A stretch of 19,467 bases of DNA from Gammaproteobacteria bacterium (GTDB lineage: Bacteria > Pseudomonadota > Gammaproteobacteria > Steroidobacterales > Rariloculaceae), in NCBI GenBank assembly GCA_017577365.1, contig PKRJ01000063.1, forward strand, positions 1-19,467, written 5' to 3'. The position numbers were made by a program, and so were the translations under genes. Shown piece after piece: positions 7,196 to 14,257 of this stretch. Position 1 is the stretch's first letter, and the number at the start of each line of letters is the position of its first letter. The notes beneath the pieces were generated by a model. The model made no database searches, had not been told where the DNA came from, and saw nothing but the letters and a program-made list of their open reading frames with translations.

Positions 7196-8659
7196 TCAGC
7201 CGACGAGCTGCTCGCCGTCGAGCGGCGGCACTTCGCGCACCGCGAGCCCCGTGCGGCCGAGCTCGAGATCGTAGGTCCTGAAGCAGCCGGGTCCCGCGAT
7301 CGCGACGCCGACGCGAATCACGATCGCTTCCGGACCGCTCGCGACGATGCGCACGAAGTAGGCCTCGGTCTGATGCCGACCCGCGAGGACGCCGCTCGCG
7401 TGGAGCTCCGCGAGCTTCGCGCGAACCTCTTGCGCGTAACGGTCGGCGGCGCCGGGCTCGCCCAGCGAATCGGAAGACCGTTGCGCGACGCGCTCGAGGG
7501 TATCGAGCACGTGCAGCGTCGCGCGGCTGAAATCGAGACGGCGCGCGAAAGCGTCGCGGCCGTCCTCGGGCGCGAGGCAAACGTTCCCGTCGAGCACGAC
7601 CGCGCCGCCGGCGATGCGCATCAGCGGATTCACGCCGAAACGGAGAAGCCTCGTCGCTTCGCGCTCGCCGAGATCGCAGAGCGTCGAGAAGCTCGCCTTC
7701 AACGCGCCGACGGGCCCGCCCGGATGACCGCGCTCCTTATCGCCGCTCGCGAACAGCCCCGCGAGCGCGCCGCAGGCCGGCATGCCCGGCGGAAAGTCGC
7801 CGAATCGCCCGCGCGGGCGAAGCCGCGGGAAATACGTCATCGCGTTCGTGCTCGCGAAGCCGATCGAGCGCATGCCGATCACCGCCGAATCGCTCGTCGG
7901 CCAGGCCGACGGCGGATCCCAGACCAACAACGCTCTTCTGCGTCGGCAATAACGCTCGGCGGCGATCAGCGCCGTCGTGCCGAAATCGCGCTGCGGCGGC
8001 GCCGGCACGCACAGGATGTCGATCCTCGCGACGCGATCGAGCGCGAAAAGCCCGGTGCCTTCGTCTTTCGAGCCGACGATGTCGTAATCGGTCAGCTCGT
8101 CGCCGTCCGTGCCGGCGGTCGACATGTCGACGTATCGGAACGGCTCTCCCGGAAACTTGGGCGGCGTCGCGTCCGGCCGGCAGCTCGGAAGCGGACCGAC
8201 GAGGCGCACGAGCTCCGATTCCCGCAGCGCGTCGACGACGAAGCGCGGATCCGCCGGGTCGAGCGACAGCGCGGGATAGAGCTCCTGATCCTCGACGAGC
8301 TGAGACCCCGGCCCGGCGACCCGCTGCACGACGAGGTTGAAGCGGTCGGAAGAATGCTCGACGCCCTGGTAATCGACGGAGACGCGCAGGTGCTCGCGGC
8401 TGCCCGGCCGCCGTGCGACGAGCCGCAACAGACCGTCGCCGGCCGGGACGTCGATCGAGCCCGGCGTCGCGCCGTTCGTGAGCCGCACGACGACCGCGTT
8501 CTCGCCGCCGTGCAGGAAGAAATGCTGAACCGCGTACGAAACGAAACCGAGAGGCGTGTGTCCCCCGAATATCCGGCAGTACTCGTCGAAGCTCGTAACG
8601 GGCACGGCCCGATCGACGGGGCCGCGCTCCGTTCTGCCGATGAAGGCGACGACGGTCAT
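7196..8659 (-). CDS. phage-tail-sheath-like protein (contractile injection system sheath family), orphan
   Basis: This 487-residue protein has the hallmarks of gp18-type sheath subunits. The N-terminus contains TSFDEYCRIFGG followed by FVSYAVQHFFLHGGENAVVVRL, the usual handshake region. Later it has ACGALAGLFASGDKERGHPGGP, matching the sheath 'AGLxARxDxxRG' segment. FGVNPLMRIAGGAVVLDGN lies at the position of the sheath 'GVNAIRxFPGRGxxxWGAR' strand, and a C-terminal domain ends near AYFVRIVASGPE. In phage tails and injection systems this protein surrounds the tube and contracts. No tube, baseplate, spike, ATPase or terminase gene is in the window. Its ATG overlaps the stop of the L,D-transpeptidase gene as ATGA, with no ribosome site of its own, so translation is probably coupled. 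Whether it polymerises, or has been repurposed, is unknown. The family assignment is strong but the role is open. Confidence 0.85.
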   Translation of the reverse strand: MTVVAFIGRTERGPVDRAVPVTSFDEYCRIFGGHTPLGFVSYAVQHFFLHGGENAVVVRLTNGATPGSIDVPAGDGLLRLVARRPGSREHLRVSVDYQGVEHSSDRFNLVVQRVAGPGSQLVEDQELYPALSLDPADPRFVVDALRESELVRLVGPLPSCRPDATPPKFPGEPFRYVDMSTAGTDGDELTDYDIVGSKDEGTGLFALDRVARIDILCVPAPPQRDFGTTALIAAERYCRRRRALLVWDPPSAWPTSDSAVIGMRSIGFASTNAMTYFPRLRPRGRFGDFPPGMPACGALAGLFASGDKERGHPGGPVGALKASFSTLCDLGEREATRLLRFGVNPLMRIAGGAVVLDGNVCLAPEDGRDAFARRLDFSRATLHVLDTLERVAQRSSDSLGEPGAADRYAQEVRAKLAELHASGVLAGRHQTEAYFVRIVASGPEAIVIRVGVAIAGPGCFRTYDLELGRTGLAVREVPPLDGEQLVG

Positions 8660-9783
8660 TGATCGAGCGCCGCCGCGGTCTCGGGTCGAGGCTCGTCGAC
8701 GGTATTGACGACGACGCGCGCGGCCGCGAGGTATTCGGCGGGCGAGCGCGACGCGACGCCGATCGGGAACGGGATTCCGCGCCGCTCGTCGACGACACGT
8801 TGGATCGCCGCCGCATCGAGCTCGACGCCGGCCTGGCCGGCACGCTCGAGCGCCGCGGCGATGACCCGCGACGCCTCCTCCATGAGGTCGCGCTCGTCCT
8901 CGTCGAGCGGCGGGTGAACCTCCAGATAGAGCTCTCCGTCGCGCCAGCCGGCGAGCACCGGCTCATTGACGATACGCACCTTCGTCCCGCGCGGCACGCG
9001 CCCGAACAGCGCCTCGATGTCCTCGGGATACATCCGGATGCAGCCGGCGCTGACCCGCATCCCGACGCCGGACGGCTTGTTCGTGCCGTGGATCAGATAG
9101 CCCGGTATCGACAGCAGCATCGCGTGGCGGCCGAGCGGGTTGTCGGGGCCGGGCGGCACGACCGCGGGCAGCGGCTCGCCGCGCTCGGCATGATCCCGAC
9201 GCACGGCCTCCGACGGATACCACGTCGGGTCGACGAGCTTCTCCGTGACCGTCGCCTCGCCCGTCGGCGTCGACCAGCCCTCGCGTCCGATGCCGATTGG
9301 ATGCATCGTGATCGTCACCTCGCGCTCGCCTTCGTCGCTATCGCGCGCAGGCTCGAAATGGTAAAGACGCATCGCCGGCAGATTGATCAGAATCCCTTCG
9401 CGCGGCGCGGACGGCAGAATCGAGCTCGTCGGCAGGTAGATCGGCGTGCCTTCGCCGGGCAGCCAGTCGTCGACCCCCGGATTCGCGCGGCGCAGCGCGT
9501 TGTAACCGATGTCGTACGCGCGCGCGATCTTCGCGAACGTATTCTCGTAACGAGCGAAGATGACCTGCACGTCGCCGACGATCTCGGTGGATTCGGCAAC
9601 GTTCTCGAAGCGGCGCGTCTCGAGCGGCGGCAGACGCTCTGCGTCGTGACGCGGACCGAGAGTCTCCGCGGCGGCGAACTGTCCCGCAAGCTGGTCTTCC
9701 GGAACGACGAAAACGCAACCGGCGGCAAGCGACGCGAACGACGTGATTGCTATCGACAGGAGAACTTTTCTTTGCGCCGCCAT
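8656..9783 (-). CDS. LysM-type L,D-transpeptidase (ErfK/YbiS/YcfS family), probable lipoprotein
   Basis: The 375-residue product starts with a signal sequence (KVLLSIAITSFASLAAGC); Cys23 in LAAGC is a plausible though imperfect lipobox. A LysM-like segment spans about 72-118 (YENTFAKIARAYDIGYNALRRANPG). The YkuD catalytic domain spans about 128-272 and includes VPPGPDNPLG, IHGTNKPSGVGM (His232) and SAGCIRM with catalytic Cys248. E. coli homologues act in the periplasm, forming 3-3 peptidoglycan cross-links or attaching Braun lipoprotein. A C-terminal extension of about 100 residues (about 273-375) exceeds the compact family core. The ATG at 9783 is chosen because the signal peptide begins there; the open frame continues upstream but without signal features. 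A TATACT hexamer lies only 8 bases upstream, so the mRNA may be leaderless or made from sohB. Its stop overlaps the sheath ATG. Confidence 0.92.
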   Translation of the reverse strand: MAAQRKVLLSIAITSFASLAAGCVFVVPEDQLAGQFAAAETLGPRHDAERLPPLETRRFENVAESTEIVGDVQVIFARYENTFAKIARAYDIGYNALRRANPGVDDWLPGEGTPIYLPTSSILPSAPREGILINLPAMRLYHFEPARDSDEGEREVTITMHPIGIGREGWSTPTGEATVTEKLVDPTWYPSEAVRRDHAERGEPLPAVVPPGPDNPLGRHAMLLSIPGYLIHGTNKPSGVGMRVSAGCIRMYPEDIEALFGRVPRGTKVRIVNEPVLAGWRDGELYLEVHPPLDEDERDLMEEASRVIAAALERAGQAGVELDAAAIQRVVDERRGIPFPIGVASRSPAEYLAAARVVVNTVDEPRPETAAALDQ

Positions 9784-9790
9784 CGGCGCG

Positions 9791-9796
9791 GAGTAT
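9791..9796 (-). promoter_or_regulatory. TATACT -10-like box just before the L,D-transpeptidase start
   Basis: On the minus strand TATACT ends 7 bases before the ATG at 9783. If it is used, transcription would begin near the start codon and give a leaderless message, which fits the absence of a ribosome site. The -35 region has only weak similarity to consensus. Readthrough from sohB (84 bases upstream) is an alternative source of transcript. Confidence 0.3.
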
Positions 9797-9800
9797 ACCG

Positions 9801-9856
9801 GTCTTTCCGCCGTCAGGAACAGACGACGCCCAACGCCGACGCTTTGCGGAAAGGAC
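9801..9856. repeat. inverted repeat in the sohB / L,D-transpeptidase gap
   Basis: GTCTTTCCGC (9801-9810) pairs with GCGGAAAGGAC (9846-9856) apart from one bulged base, with about 35 bases between the arms. Most of it lies in the 83-base gap after the sohB stop (9867) and before the L,D-transpeptidase start (9783). It has no T-tract. It could be an RNA structure that separates sohB expression from the downstream pair. Confidence 0.35.
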
Positions 9857-9866
9857 GCGCCCGCGA

Positions 9867-10841
9867 TCAGCGCGAGAGCAGCATCTCGGCGCTGCCCAAT
9901 ACCCGCTCGAGCAGATGGCGCCGCCGCTTGTACGTCACGAGATAGATCTCGTGCTCCTTCGCCGCCTCGAGCAGCCAGTCGTCGCTCGACGCGATCTCGT
10001 CGACGAGCTTCCGCTCGAGCGCGTTCGCGCCGTACCAATGCTCGCCGGTCGACACTTGCTCGATATCGACCTGGGGCCTGTGCTCCGCGACCTGGCGCTT
10101 GAAGAGCTCGTGAACCTCTTCGAGCTCCTCCTTCATTTTCTCGCGCGCCTCGTCGGTGTTCTTGCCGAACATCGTCAACGTGCGCTTGTAACGGCCAGCG
10201 GAAACCTGCTCGAAGTCGATGCCCTTGCCCTCGAGCAGCCGATTGAAGTTCGGCAGCTGCACCAGCACGCCGATCGAGCCGACGACCGCGAACGGCGCGG
10301 CGATGATCCGGTCCGCGACGCATGCCATGAGATACCCGCCGCTCGCGGCGACCTTGTCGACGGCGACGATCAGCGGAATGCCGCGCCGCTTGATCCGCTC
10401 GAGCTGCGACGCCGCGAAGCCGTGGTCATGCACGGTGCCGCCCGAGTTCTCGAGCCGCACGAGCACCTTGTCCTTCTCGGTCGCGACGGCGAGCACCGCC
10501 GAGACCTCGTGCCGCAGCGACGCGGCCGCGCTCGCGCGCAGATCGCCCTTGAAATCGATGACGAAGACGCGCGGCTTCGCGTCGATGTCGCGCGCCTTCT
10601 TGCGGTCTCGCGCGCGACGTTCCTTCACGAGCTTCTTGAACCCGGCCTTGCCGTGCACGGCGCGCCGGAGCACGTCGGCCTGCTTCTCGAGCTCGCGGTT
10701 CAGGTGTCGGACGACGATCGCGTCCGTCGGCTCGCTGCGCCGGCCGAGCGCGACGAGCGCGGAGCCCGCGAGCAGCAACAAGGCGAGGATCGTGATGAGC
10801 TGCGCGACGAAGAGCGCGTATTCGCCGAAGAGCTCGCCCAC
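9867..10841 (-). CDS. sohB: SohB-like inner-membrane peptidase, S49 family
   Basis: This 324-residue protein begins with a membrane helix (about 8-32, YALFVAQLITILALLLLAG), then a charged stretch (about 45-90), then the S49 peptidase fold. The candidate nucleophile is Ser167 in AASGGY and the general base is Lys219 in GRYKRTLT. Their 52-residue spacing equals that of the Ser-Lys dyad of Bacillus SppA. The E. coli homologue SohB (about 349 residues) is a periplasm-facing membrane protease whose multicopy expression relieves loss of DegP. Start GTG 10841 is chosen because it gives the N-terminal helix directly and shares one base with the lipA stop (TAGTG), implying reinitiation after lipA. The open frame upstream of it belongs to lipA's alternative frame. 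Confidence 0.92.
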   Translation of the reverse strand: MGELFGEYALFVAQLITILALLLLAGSALVALGRRSEPTDAIVVRHLNRELEKQADVLRRAVHGKAGFKKLVKERRARDRKKARDIDAKPRVFVIDFKGDLRASAAASLRHEVSAVLAVATEKDKVLVRLENSGGTVHDHGFAASQLERIKRRGIPLIVAVDKVAASGGYLMACVADRIIAAPFAVVGSIGVLVQLPNFNRLLEGKGIDFEQVSAGRYKRTLTMFGKNTDEAREKMKEELEEVHELFKRQVAEHRPQVDIEQVSTGEHWYGANALERKLVDEIASSDDWLLEAAKEHEIYLVTYKRRRHLLERVLGSAEMLLSR

Positions 10842-11851
10842 TACAGTCCGACGTTGTTGTGCTCGAAGACGCGGTCCGCCCGGTAGCTCGAGCGAACGAG
10901 CGGACCGGACACGACCTCGACGAAGCCGCGCTCGAGGCCCCATTCCCGATAGCGTGCGAACTCCTCGGGCGTCACGTACCGATCGACCGGAAGGTGATTC
11001 GGCGTCGGCCGGAGGTACTGCCCGAACGTGACGATGTCGACGCCGATCGCGGCGAGATCGTCGAGCGTGCGCAGGATCTCGTCGTCGCGCTCGCCGAGGC
11101 CGAGCATCAGGCTCGTCTTCGTCAGCACGTCGGGCCGATGGCGCTTCGCGTGCTCGAGGACGCGCAGCGTCTGGCCGTAACCGGCACGCGGATCGCGCAC
11201 GACGTGCGTGAGACGCTCGACGGTCTCGACGTTCTGCGCGAAGACCTCGAGCCCCGAATCGACGACCGTCTCGACGTCGGCGAGGCGCCCGCAGAAATCG
11301 GGCGTCAGCGCCTCGACCTTCGTCGCCGGGCATCGCGCCTTGATCGCACGCACGCACGCGGCGAAATGACTCGCGCCGCCGTCGGGCAGATCGTCGCGGT
11401 CGACGGACGTCAGCACGACGTACTTCAGCCCCATCAGCTCGACGGTACGAGCGGTGTTCTCGGGCTCCTCCGGATCGAGCCAGCCGCGCGGATTGCCGGT
11501 ATCGACGGCGCAGAACTGGCACGCGCGCGTGCAGACCGATCCCATGACCATGATCGTCGCCGTGCCGTTCGACCAGCACTCGCCGATATTCGGGCACATC
11601 GACTCCTCGCAGACGGTCGCGAGGCGATGAGCGCGAACGGTGGCCTTCACGGCGTCGTAGCGCTCGCCCGACGGTAGCTTCGCCTTGAGCCACGGCGGCT
11701 TCGGCGGCGATTTGAGCTCGCGGCGCTCGTCGCGCGGCTTCACGCCGTTCTTGATCGCCGTGAAACCTTGCGGCGTCCGGTACTTCTCCCCGGTGACGAC
11801 GACGGGAATCGCGCGGAGGGCGGCCTCGATCCTGCTAGACTTTTCGCTCAC
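10841..11851 (-). CDS. lipA: lipoyl synthase LipA
   Basis: This 336-residue radical SAM enzyme inserts two sulfur atoms into protein-bound octanoyl groups to form lipoate. The auxiliary 4Fe-4S cysteines are Cys81, Cys86 and Cys92 (VCEESMCPNIGEC). The radical SAM cysteines are Cys107, Cys111 and Cys114 (CTRACQFC). Spacings match E. coli LipA exactly. The C-terminal RSSY (320-323), which supplies the serine ligand to the auxiliary cluster, is present. The start is GTG 11851, with no strong ribosome site; it diverges from greB across 34 bases. lipB is usually a neighbour in proteobacteria but is not in this window. It is followed by sohB with a one-base overlap. Confidence 0.97.
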   Translation of the reverse strand: MSEKSSRIEAALRAIPVVVTGEKYRTPQGFTAIKNGVKPRDERRELKSPPKPPWLKAKLPSGERYDAVKATVRAHRLATVCEESMCPNIGECWSNGTATIMVMGSVCTRACQFCAVDTGNPRGWLDPEEPENTARTVELMGLKYVVLTSVDRDDLPDGGASHFAACVRAIKARCPATKVEALTPDFCGRLADVETVVDSGLEVFAQNVETVERLTHVVRDPRAGYGQTLRVLEHAKRHRPDVLTKTSLMLGLGERDDEILRTLDDLAAIGVDIVTFGQYLRPTPNHLPVDRYVTPEEFARYREWGLERGFVEVVSGPLVRSSYRADRVFEHNNVGL

Positions 11852-11885
11852 GCGACAAGTATCTCACGGTTCCGCAAACGACGAT

Positions 11886-12380
11886 ATGAGCCGCTATCGC
11901 CCCCCTCGCCCCGCGGGGTCGAAGTTCATCACGAAGGAGGGCGCGGAGCGTCTGAAGGCGGAGCTCGACGAGCTCTGGCGGCGCAAGCGCCCGGCGGTCA
12001 CGAAGGCCGTCGCGGAAGCGGCGGCCCAGGGAGACCGCTCGGAGAACGCCGAGTACATCTACGGCAAGAAGCAGCTCGCCGAGATCGATCGGCGGATCCG
12101 CTTTCTGCGCAAGCGTCTCGACGGCATGACCATCGTCGACTCGCCGCCGGCGGATACCGGCAGGATCTATTTCGGCGCATGGTTCGAGCTCGAGGACGAG
12201 CACGGACAGAAACGCGAGTATCGGCTCGTGGGTCCCGACGAGATCGGCGACGACCCGCGTTACGTCAGCATGGATTCGCCGCTCGGACGCGCGGTGCGGG
12301 GTAAGGCCGTCGACGACGAGCTCACCGTGCACACGCCGCACGGAGAGAAGTGGTACGCCGTGGTCAGCATCCGCTACTGA
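11886..12380 (+). CDS. greB: transcription elongation factor GreB
   Basis: The 164-residue protein has the GreA/GreB coiled-coil N-terminus (about 12-80), with tip sequence GDRSENAEY (Asp50 and Glu53 in the acidic catalytic pair). The C-terminal FKBP-like domain includes FGAWFELED and VSMDSPLGRAVRGK. The tail DELTVHTPHGEKWYAVVSI is typical of GreB. GreB rescues backtracked RNA polymerase by stimulating transcript cleavage. ATG 11886 fits the family N-terminus (SRYRPPRPAGSKFIT); the open frame extends further upstream over lipA, but that part is not homologous. Its promoter must lie partly inside the divergent lipA 5' end. Confidence 0.95.
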   Translation: MSRYRPPRPAGSKFITKEGAERLKAELDELWRRKRPAVTKAVAEAAAQGDRSENAEYIYGKKQLAEIDRRIRFLRKRLDGMTIVDSPPADTGRIYFGAWFELEDEHGQKREYRLVGPDEIGDDPRYVSMDSPLGRAVRGKAVDDELTVHTPHGEKWYAVVSIRY

Positions 12381-12415
12381 GCGGCGCGTACGGCTCGGTG
12401 CGCCGAGAGCGGAGC

Positions 12416-12440
12416 AAAAAAAACCCGGCGCGGGGCCGGG
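12416..12440 (-). terminator. intrinsic terminator for the small minus-strand gene
   Basis: Read on the minus strand, CCCGGC, a 5-base loop and GCCGGG form a 6-bp GC stem followed at once by eight Ts (the A-run at 12416-12423). It lies about 31 bases past the stop of the small gene ending at 12472. The T-tract orientation rules it out as a greB terminator. It is the best classical terminator in the window. Confidence 0.85.
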
Positions 12441-12471
12441 CGAACACAGGGGGAAACAGATGAAGCAACCG

Positions 12472-12672
12472 CTACTGCAATCGGGCCCAGTCGATCAGAC
12501 GAACCGCGCTCGAGCTCAGGTCGAAGTTGCGCGCGAGTAGCGCCTCGATATCCTTCACTCCGTAACGGTCCTCGGTCGGCTGGTTGACCTCCACGACACC
12601 GCTGAACTCCTGATCGTGCCCGTCCACCGTCGAGCCCGTCAGGATGAAGTGCGTGTAGTACTTGATGCCCAT
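12472..12672 (-). CDS. small hypothetical protein, 66 residues
   Basis: I do not recognise the family. From ATG 12672 the product begins MGIKYYTHFILTG, continues through SGVVEVNQPTEDRYG and ends VRLIDWARLQ. It has no signal peptide, membrane segment or cysteine. The mix of beta-prone and helix-prone stretches suggests a compact soluble alpha/beta fold. An upstream GTG at 12732 would add 20 residues (SILCARSQQEVIAA...), and neither start has a clear ribosome site. I prefer 12672 because the downstream sequence looks more protein-like. The well-formed terminator about 30 bases after the stop supports a real transcription unit. It sits between greB (plus, ending 12380) and the OmpA-family gene (plus), reading against both. 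Confidence 0.6.
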   Translation of the reverse strand: MGIKYYTHFILTGSTVDGHDQEFSGVVEVNQPTEDRYGVKDIEALLARNFDLSSSAVRLIDWARLQ

Positions 12673-12758
12673 GGCGCGCAATCTAGCGGCCGCAATCACC
12701 TCTTGCTGTGAACGCGCGCACAATATCGACACCGAGAATTTCCGCTGAGGCCATCCGC

Positions 12759-12787
12759 TTGACAGCCTTTCCCCCGCACGATTACCT
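12759..12787 (+). promoter_or_regulatory. possible promoter with perfect -35 for the OmpA-family gene
   Basis: A perfect TTGACA lies at 12759-12764. Seventeen bases further the -10 position reads TTACCT (12782-12787), which matches the consensus poorly and overlaps the ribosome site region. Either the promoter is weak, or the TTGACA is fortuitous. The position just upstream of the gene start is what makes it worth listing. Confidence 0.3.
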
Positions 12788-12792
12788 AGGAG
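12788..12792 (+). promoter_or_regulatory. ribosome binding site that decides a TTG start
   Basis: AGGAG at 12788-12792 lies 7 bases before TTG 12800, ideal spacing. The next in-frame candidate, ATG 12818, would be 25 bases away. This favours TTG as the true start of the OmpA-family gene; both starts leave an intact signal peptide. Confidence 0.7.
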
Positions 12793-12799
12793 CCTTCTC

Positions 12800-14257
12800 T
12801 TGACGCGGGTTTCCTCGATGTCACGGATCGTCGTGTGCTTCTTCGTGCTTCTCGCCGTTCCGGCGGCGGCGCAGCAGGACTTGCGAACGACGCTGTTCGC
12901 CGAAGCCGATGCGGCTCGCGCCGCGGCCGTGGAAGCGGAAGCGCCGCTTCTCGCGCCCGACGCGTTTCGCAGAGGTGTGGAGGCTTACGAGGCCGCCGAA
13001 TCCGACCTCGAGCGCGGCCGGAACATGGAGCGCATCCGCGCCAGGCTCGCGGACGCGGAGCGCGCGTTCGAGCAGGCCGCCGAAGCCGCGGAGATCGCGA
13101 AGATCTCTCTCGCATCGCTGATCAAGACGCGCGGCGACGCGATGAACGCGAGCGCCGAGACGTTCGCCACGGAGCTCTGGCGACGCGCCGAGGAAACGTT
13201 CACGGCCGCGATGCGCCGACTCGAAGCGGGCGACCTCCGCGGCGCGCGCGGTCGCGCCGAGGAAGCCGAGGCACTCTATCGCGACGCCGAGCTCACTGCG
13301 ATCAAAGCGCAGTACTTGAGCCAAACGCGCGCGTTGCTCGCGCAGGCCGAGCAGGCACGCGTCGGCCGCTACGCGCCGAAGACCCTCGCGCGCGCGCGCG
13401 AGCTGCTCGCGCAGGCCGAGCGAGAGCTCAACGAGAACCGCTACGACACGGACGTGCCGCGCAGCCTCGCGCAGCAGGCGAATCGCGAAGCGCGTCACGC
13501 CATTCATCTCGCTGAGCGGATCCGCACGATGCGCGACGAGGGCTGGCAGCTCGAGGACGTGATCCTCGCCTACGAGGAGCCGTTGATTCAGGTCGCCGCG
13601 GCCGCGGACCAGGCCGCGGATCTCGAACGCGGCATCGAGGCGATCGCCGCGGATCTCGTCGCCTATATCGAGGATCTGCGCGAGCGCGAGCGCGAGGCCG
13701 CGCTCGACCTCGCGTCGAGCCGCCAGCGCATCGCGGAGCTCGAGGACGAGATCCGCGAGCTCGACGAGCGGCTCGGCGGCGTTTCGCAGGAACGGGCCGC
13801 GCTGATTCAGCGCCTCGAAGCCGAGACGCGCGTGCGCGAGCAGTTCGACACGATCGAGAGAATGTTCACGCGCGACGAAGCACGCGTCTCGCGCGAAGGC
13901 AACGAGATCGTCGTGCGCCTCGTCGGCCTCACGTTCGCGAGCGGACGCGCGGACATCGATCCCAAGCACCGGCCGCTGCTCGAGAAGGTTCGGCAGGCGA
14001 TCGACGTCTTCCCCAACTCCCAGATCGTCATCGAAGGTCACACCGACTCGTACGGCGGCGACGAGTCGAACATGGTGCTTTCGCGGCAGCGCGCGGAAGC
14101 CGTCAGCCGTCACCTGACGAGCGAGCTCGGGGTCGAGGCGTTTCGCGTCAGCGCGATCGGCTACGGCGAGACGCGGCCGATCGCGAACAACGAGACGCCG
14201 CAGGGACGCGAGCGCAATCGACGCATCGATATCCGCATCCGACCGCAGCTCGATTAG
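12800..14257 (+). CDS. OmpA-family protein with long helical N-terminal region
   Basis: The 485-residue product has a Sec signal peptide (hydrophobic 10-20, probable cleavage after PAAA near residue 24). A long alanine- and glutamate-rich helical region (about 28-350, DUF4398-like helical hairpins and coiled coil) follows. The C-terminal OmpA peptidoglycan-binding domain (about 365-482) contains IVIEGHTDSYGG, LSRQRAEAV, IGYGETRPIANN and RNRRIDI. The binding Asp and Arg of this domain are present. It is probably periplasmic or anchored at the outer membrane and ties the envelope to peptidoglycan. No beta-barrel is apparent and there is no lipobox cysteine. Start TTG 12800 is supported by AGGAG 7 bases upstream. 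Its stop overlaps the stop of the convergent hydrolase gene. Confidence 0.9.
   Translation: MTRVSSMSRIVVCFFVLLAVPAAAQQDLRTTLFAEADAARAAAVEAEAPLLAPDAFRRGVEAYEAAESDLERGRNMERIRARLADAERAFEQAAEAAEIAKISLASLIKTRGDAMNASAETFATELWRRAEETFTAAMRRLEAGDLRGARGRAEEAEALYRDAELTAIKAQYLSQTRALLAQAEQARVGRYAPKTLARARELLAQAERELNENRYDTDVPRSLAQQANREARHAIHLAERIRTMRDEGWQLEDVILAYEEPLIQVAAAADQAADLERGIEAIAADLVAYIEDLREREREAALDLASSRQRIAELEDEIRELDERLGGVSQERAALIQRLEAETRVREQFDTIERMFTRDEARVSREGNEIVVRLVGLTFASGRADIDPKHRPLLEKVRQAIDVFPNSQIVIEGHTDSYGGDESNMVLSRQRAEAVSRHLTSELGVEAFRVSAIGYGETRPIANNETPQGRERNRRIDIRIRPQLD

Noticed and set aside
5355..7274. Long plus-strand open frame in another phase over the HyuB half
   Set aside because: The composition is dominated by Arg and Ala with no domains, and the overlapping HyuB frame is clearly real.
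9784..10323. Upstream extension of the L,D-transpeptidase frame
   Set aside because: It overlaps sohB, is low in plausible protein features, and would bury the signal peptide that begins at 9783.
11685..11885. Upstream extension of the greB frame
   Set aside because: It overlaps the start of lipA on the other strand, and GreB homology begins exactly at ATG 11886.
12416..12440. Hairpin considered as a greB terminator
   Set aside because: On the plus strand the A-run precedes the stem and no T-run follows, so it works only for the minus-strand gene.
13381..13402. CG-alternating run inside the OmpA-family gene
   Set aside because: It is ordinary Ala-Arg codon usage in a GC-rich helical region, not a distinct repeat.
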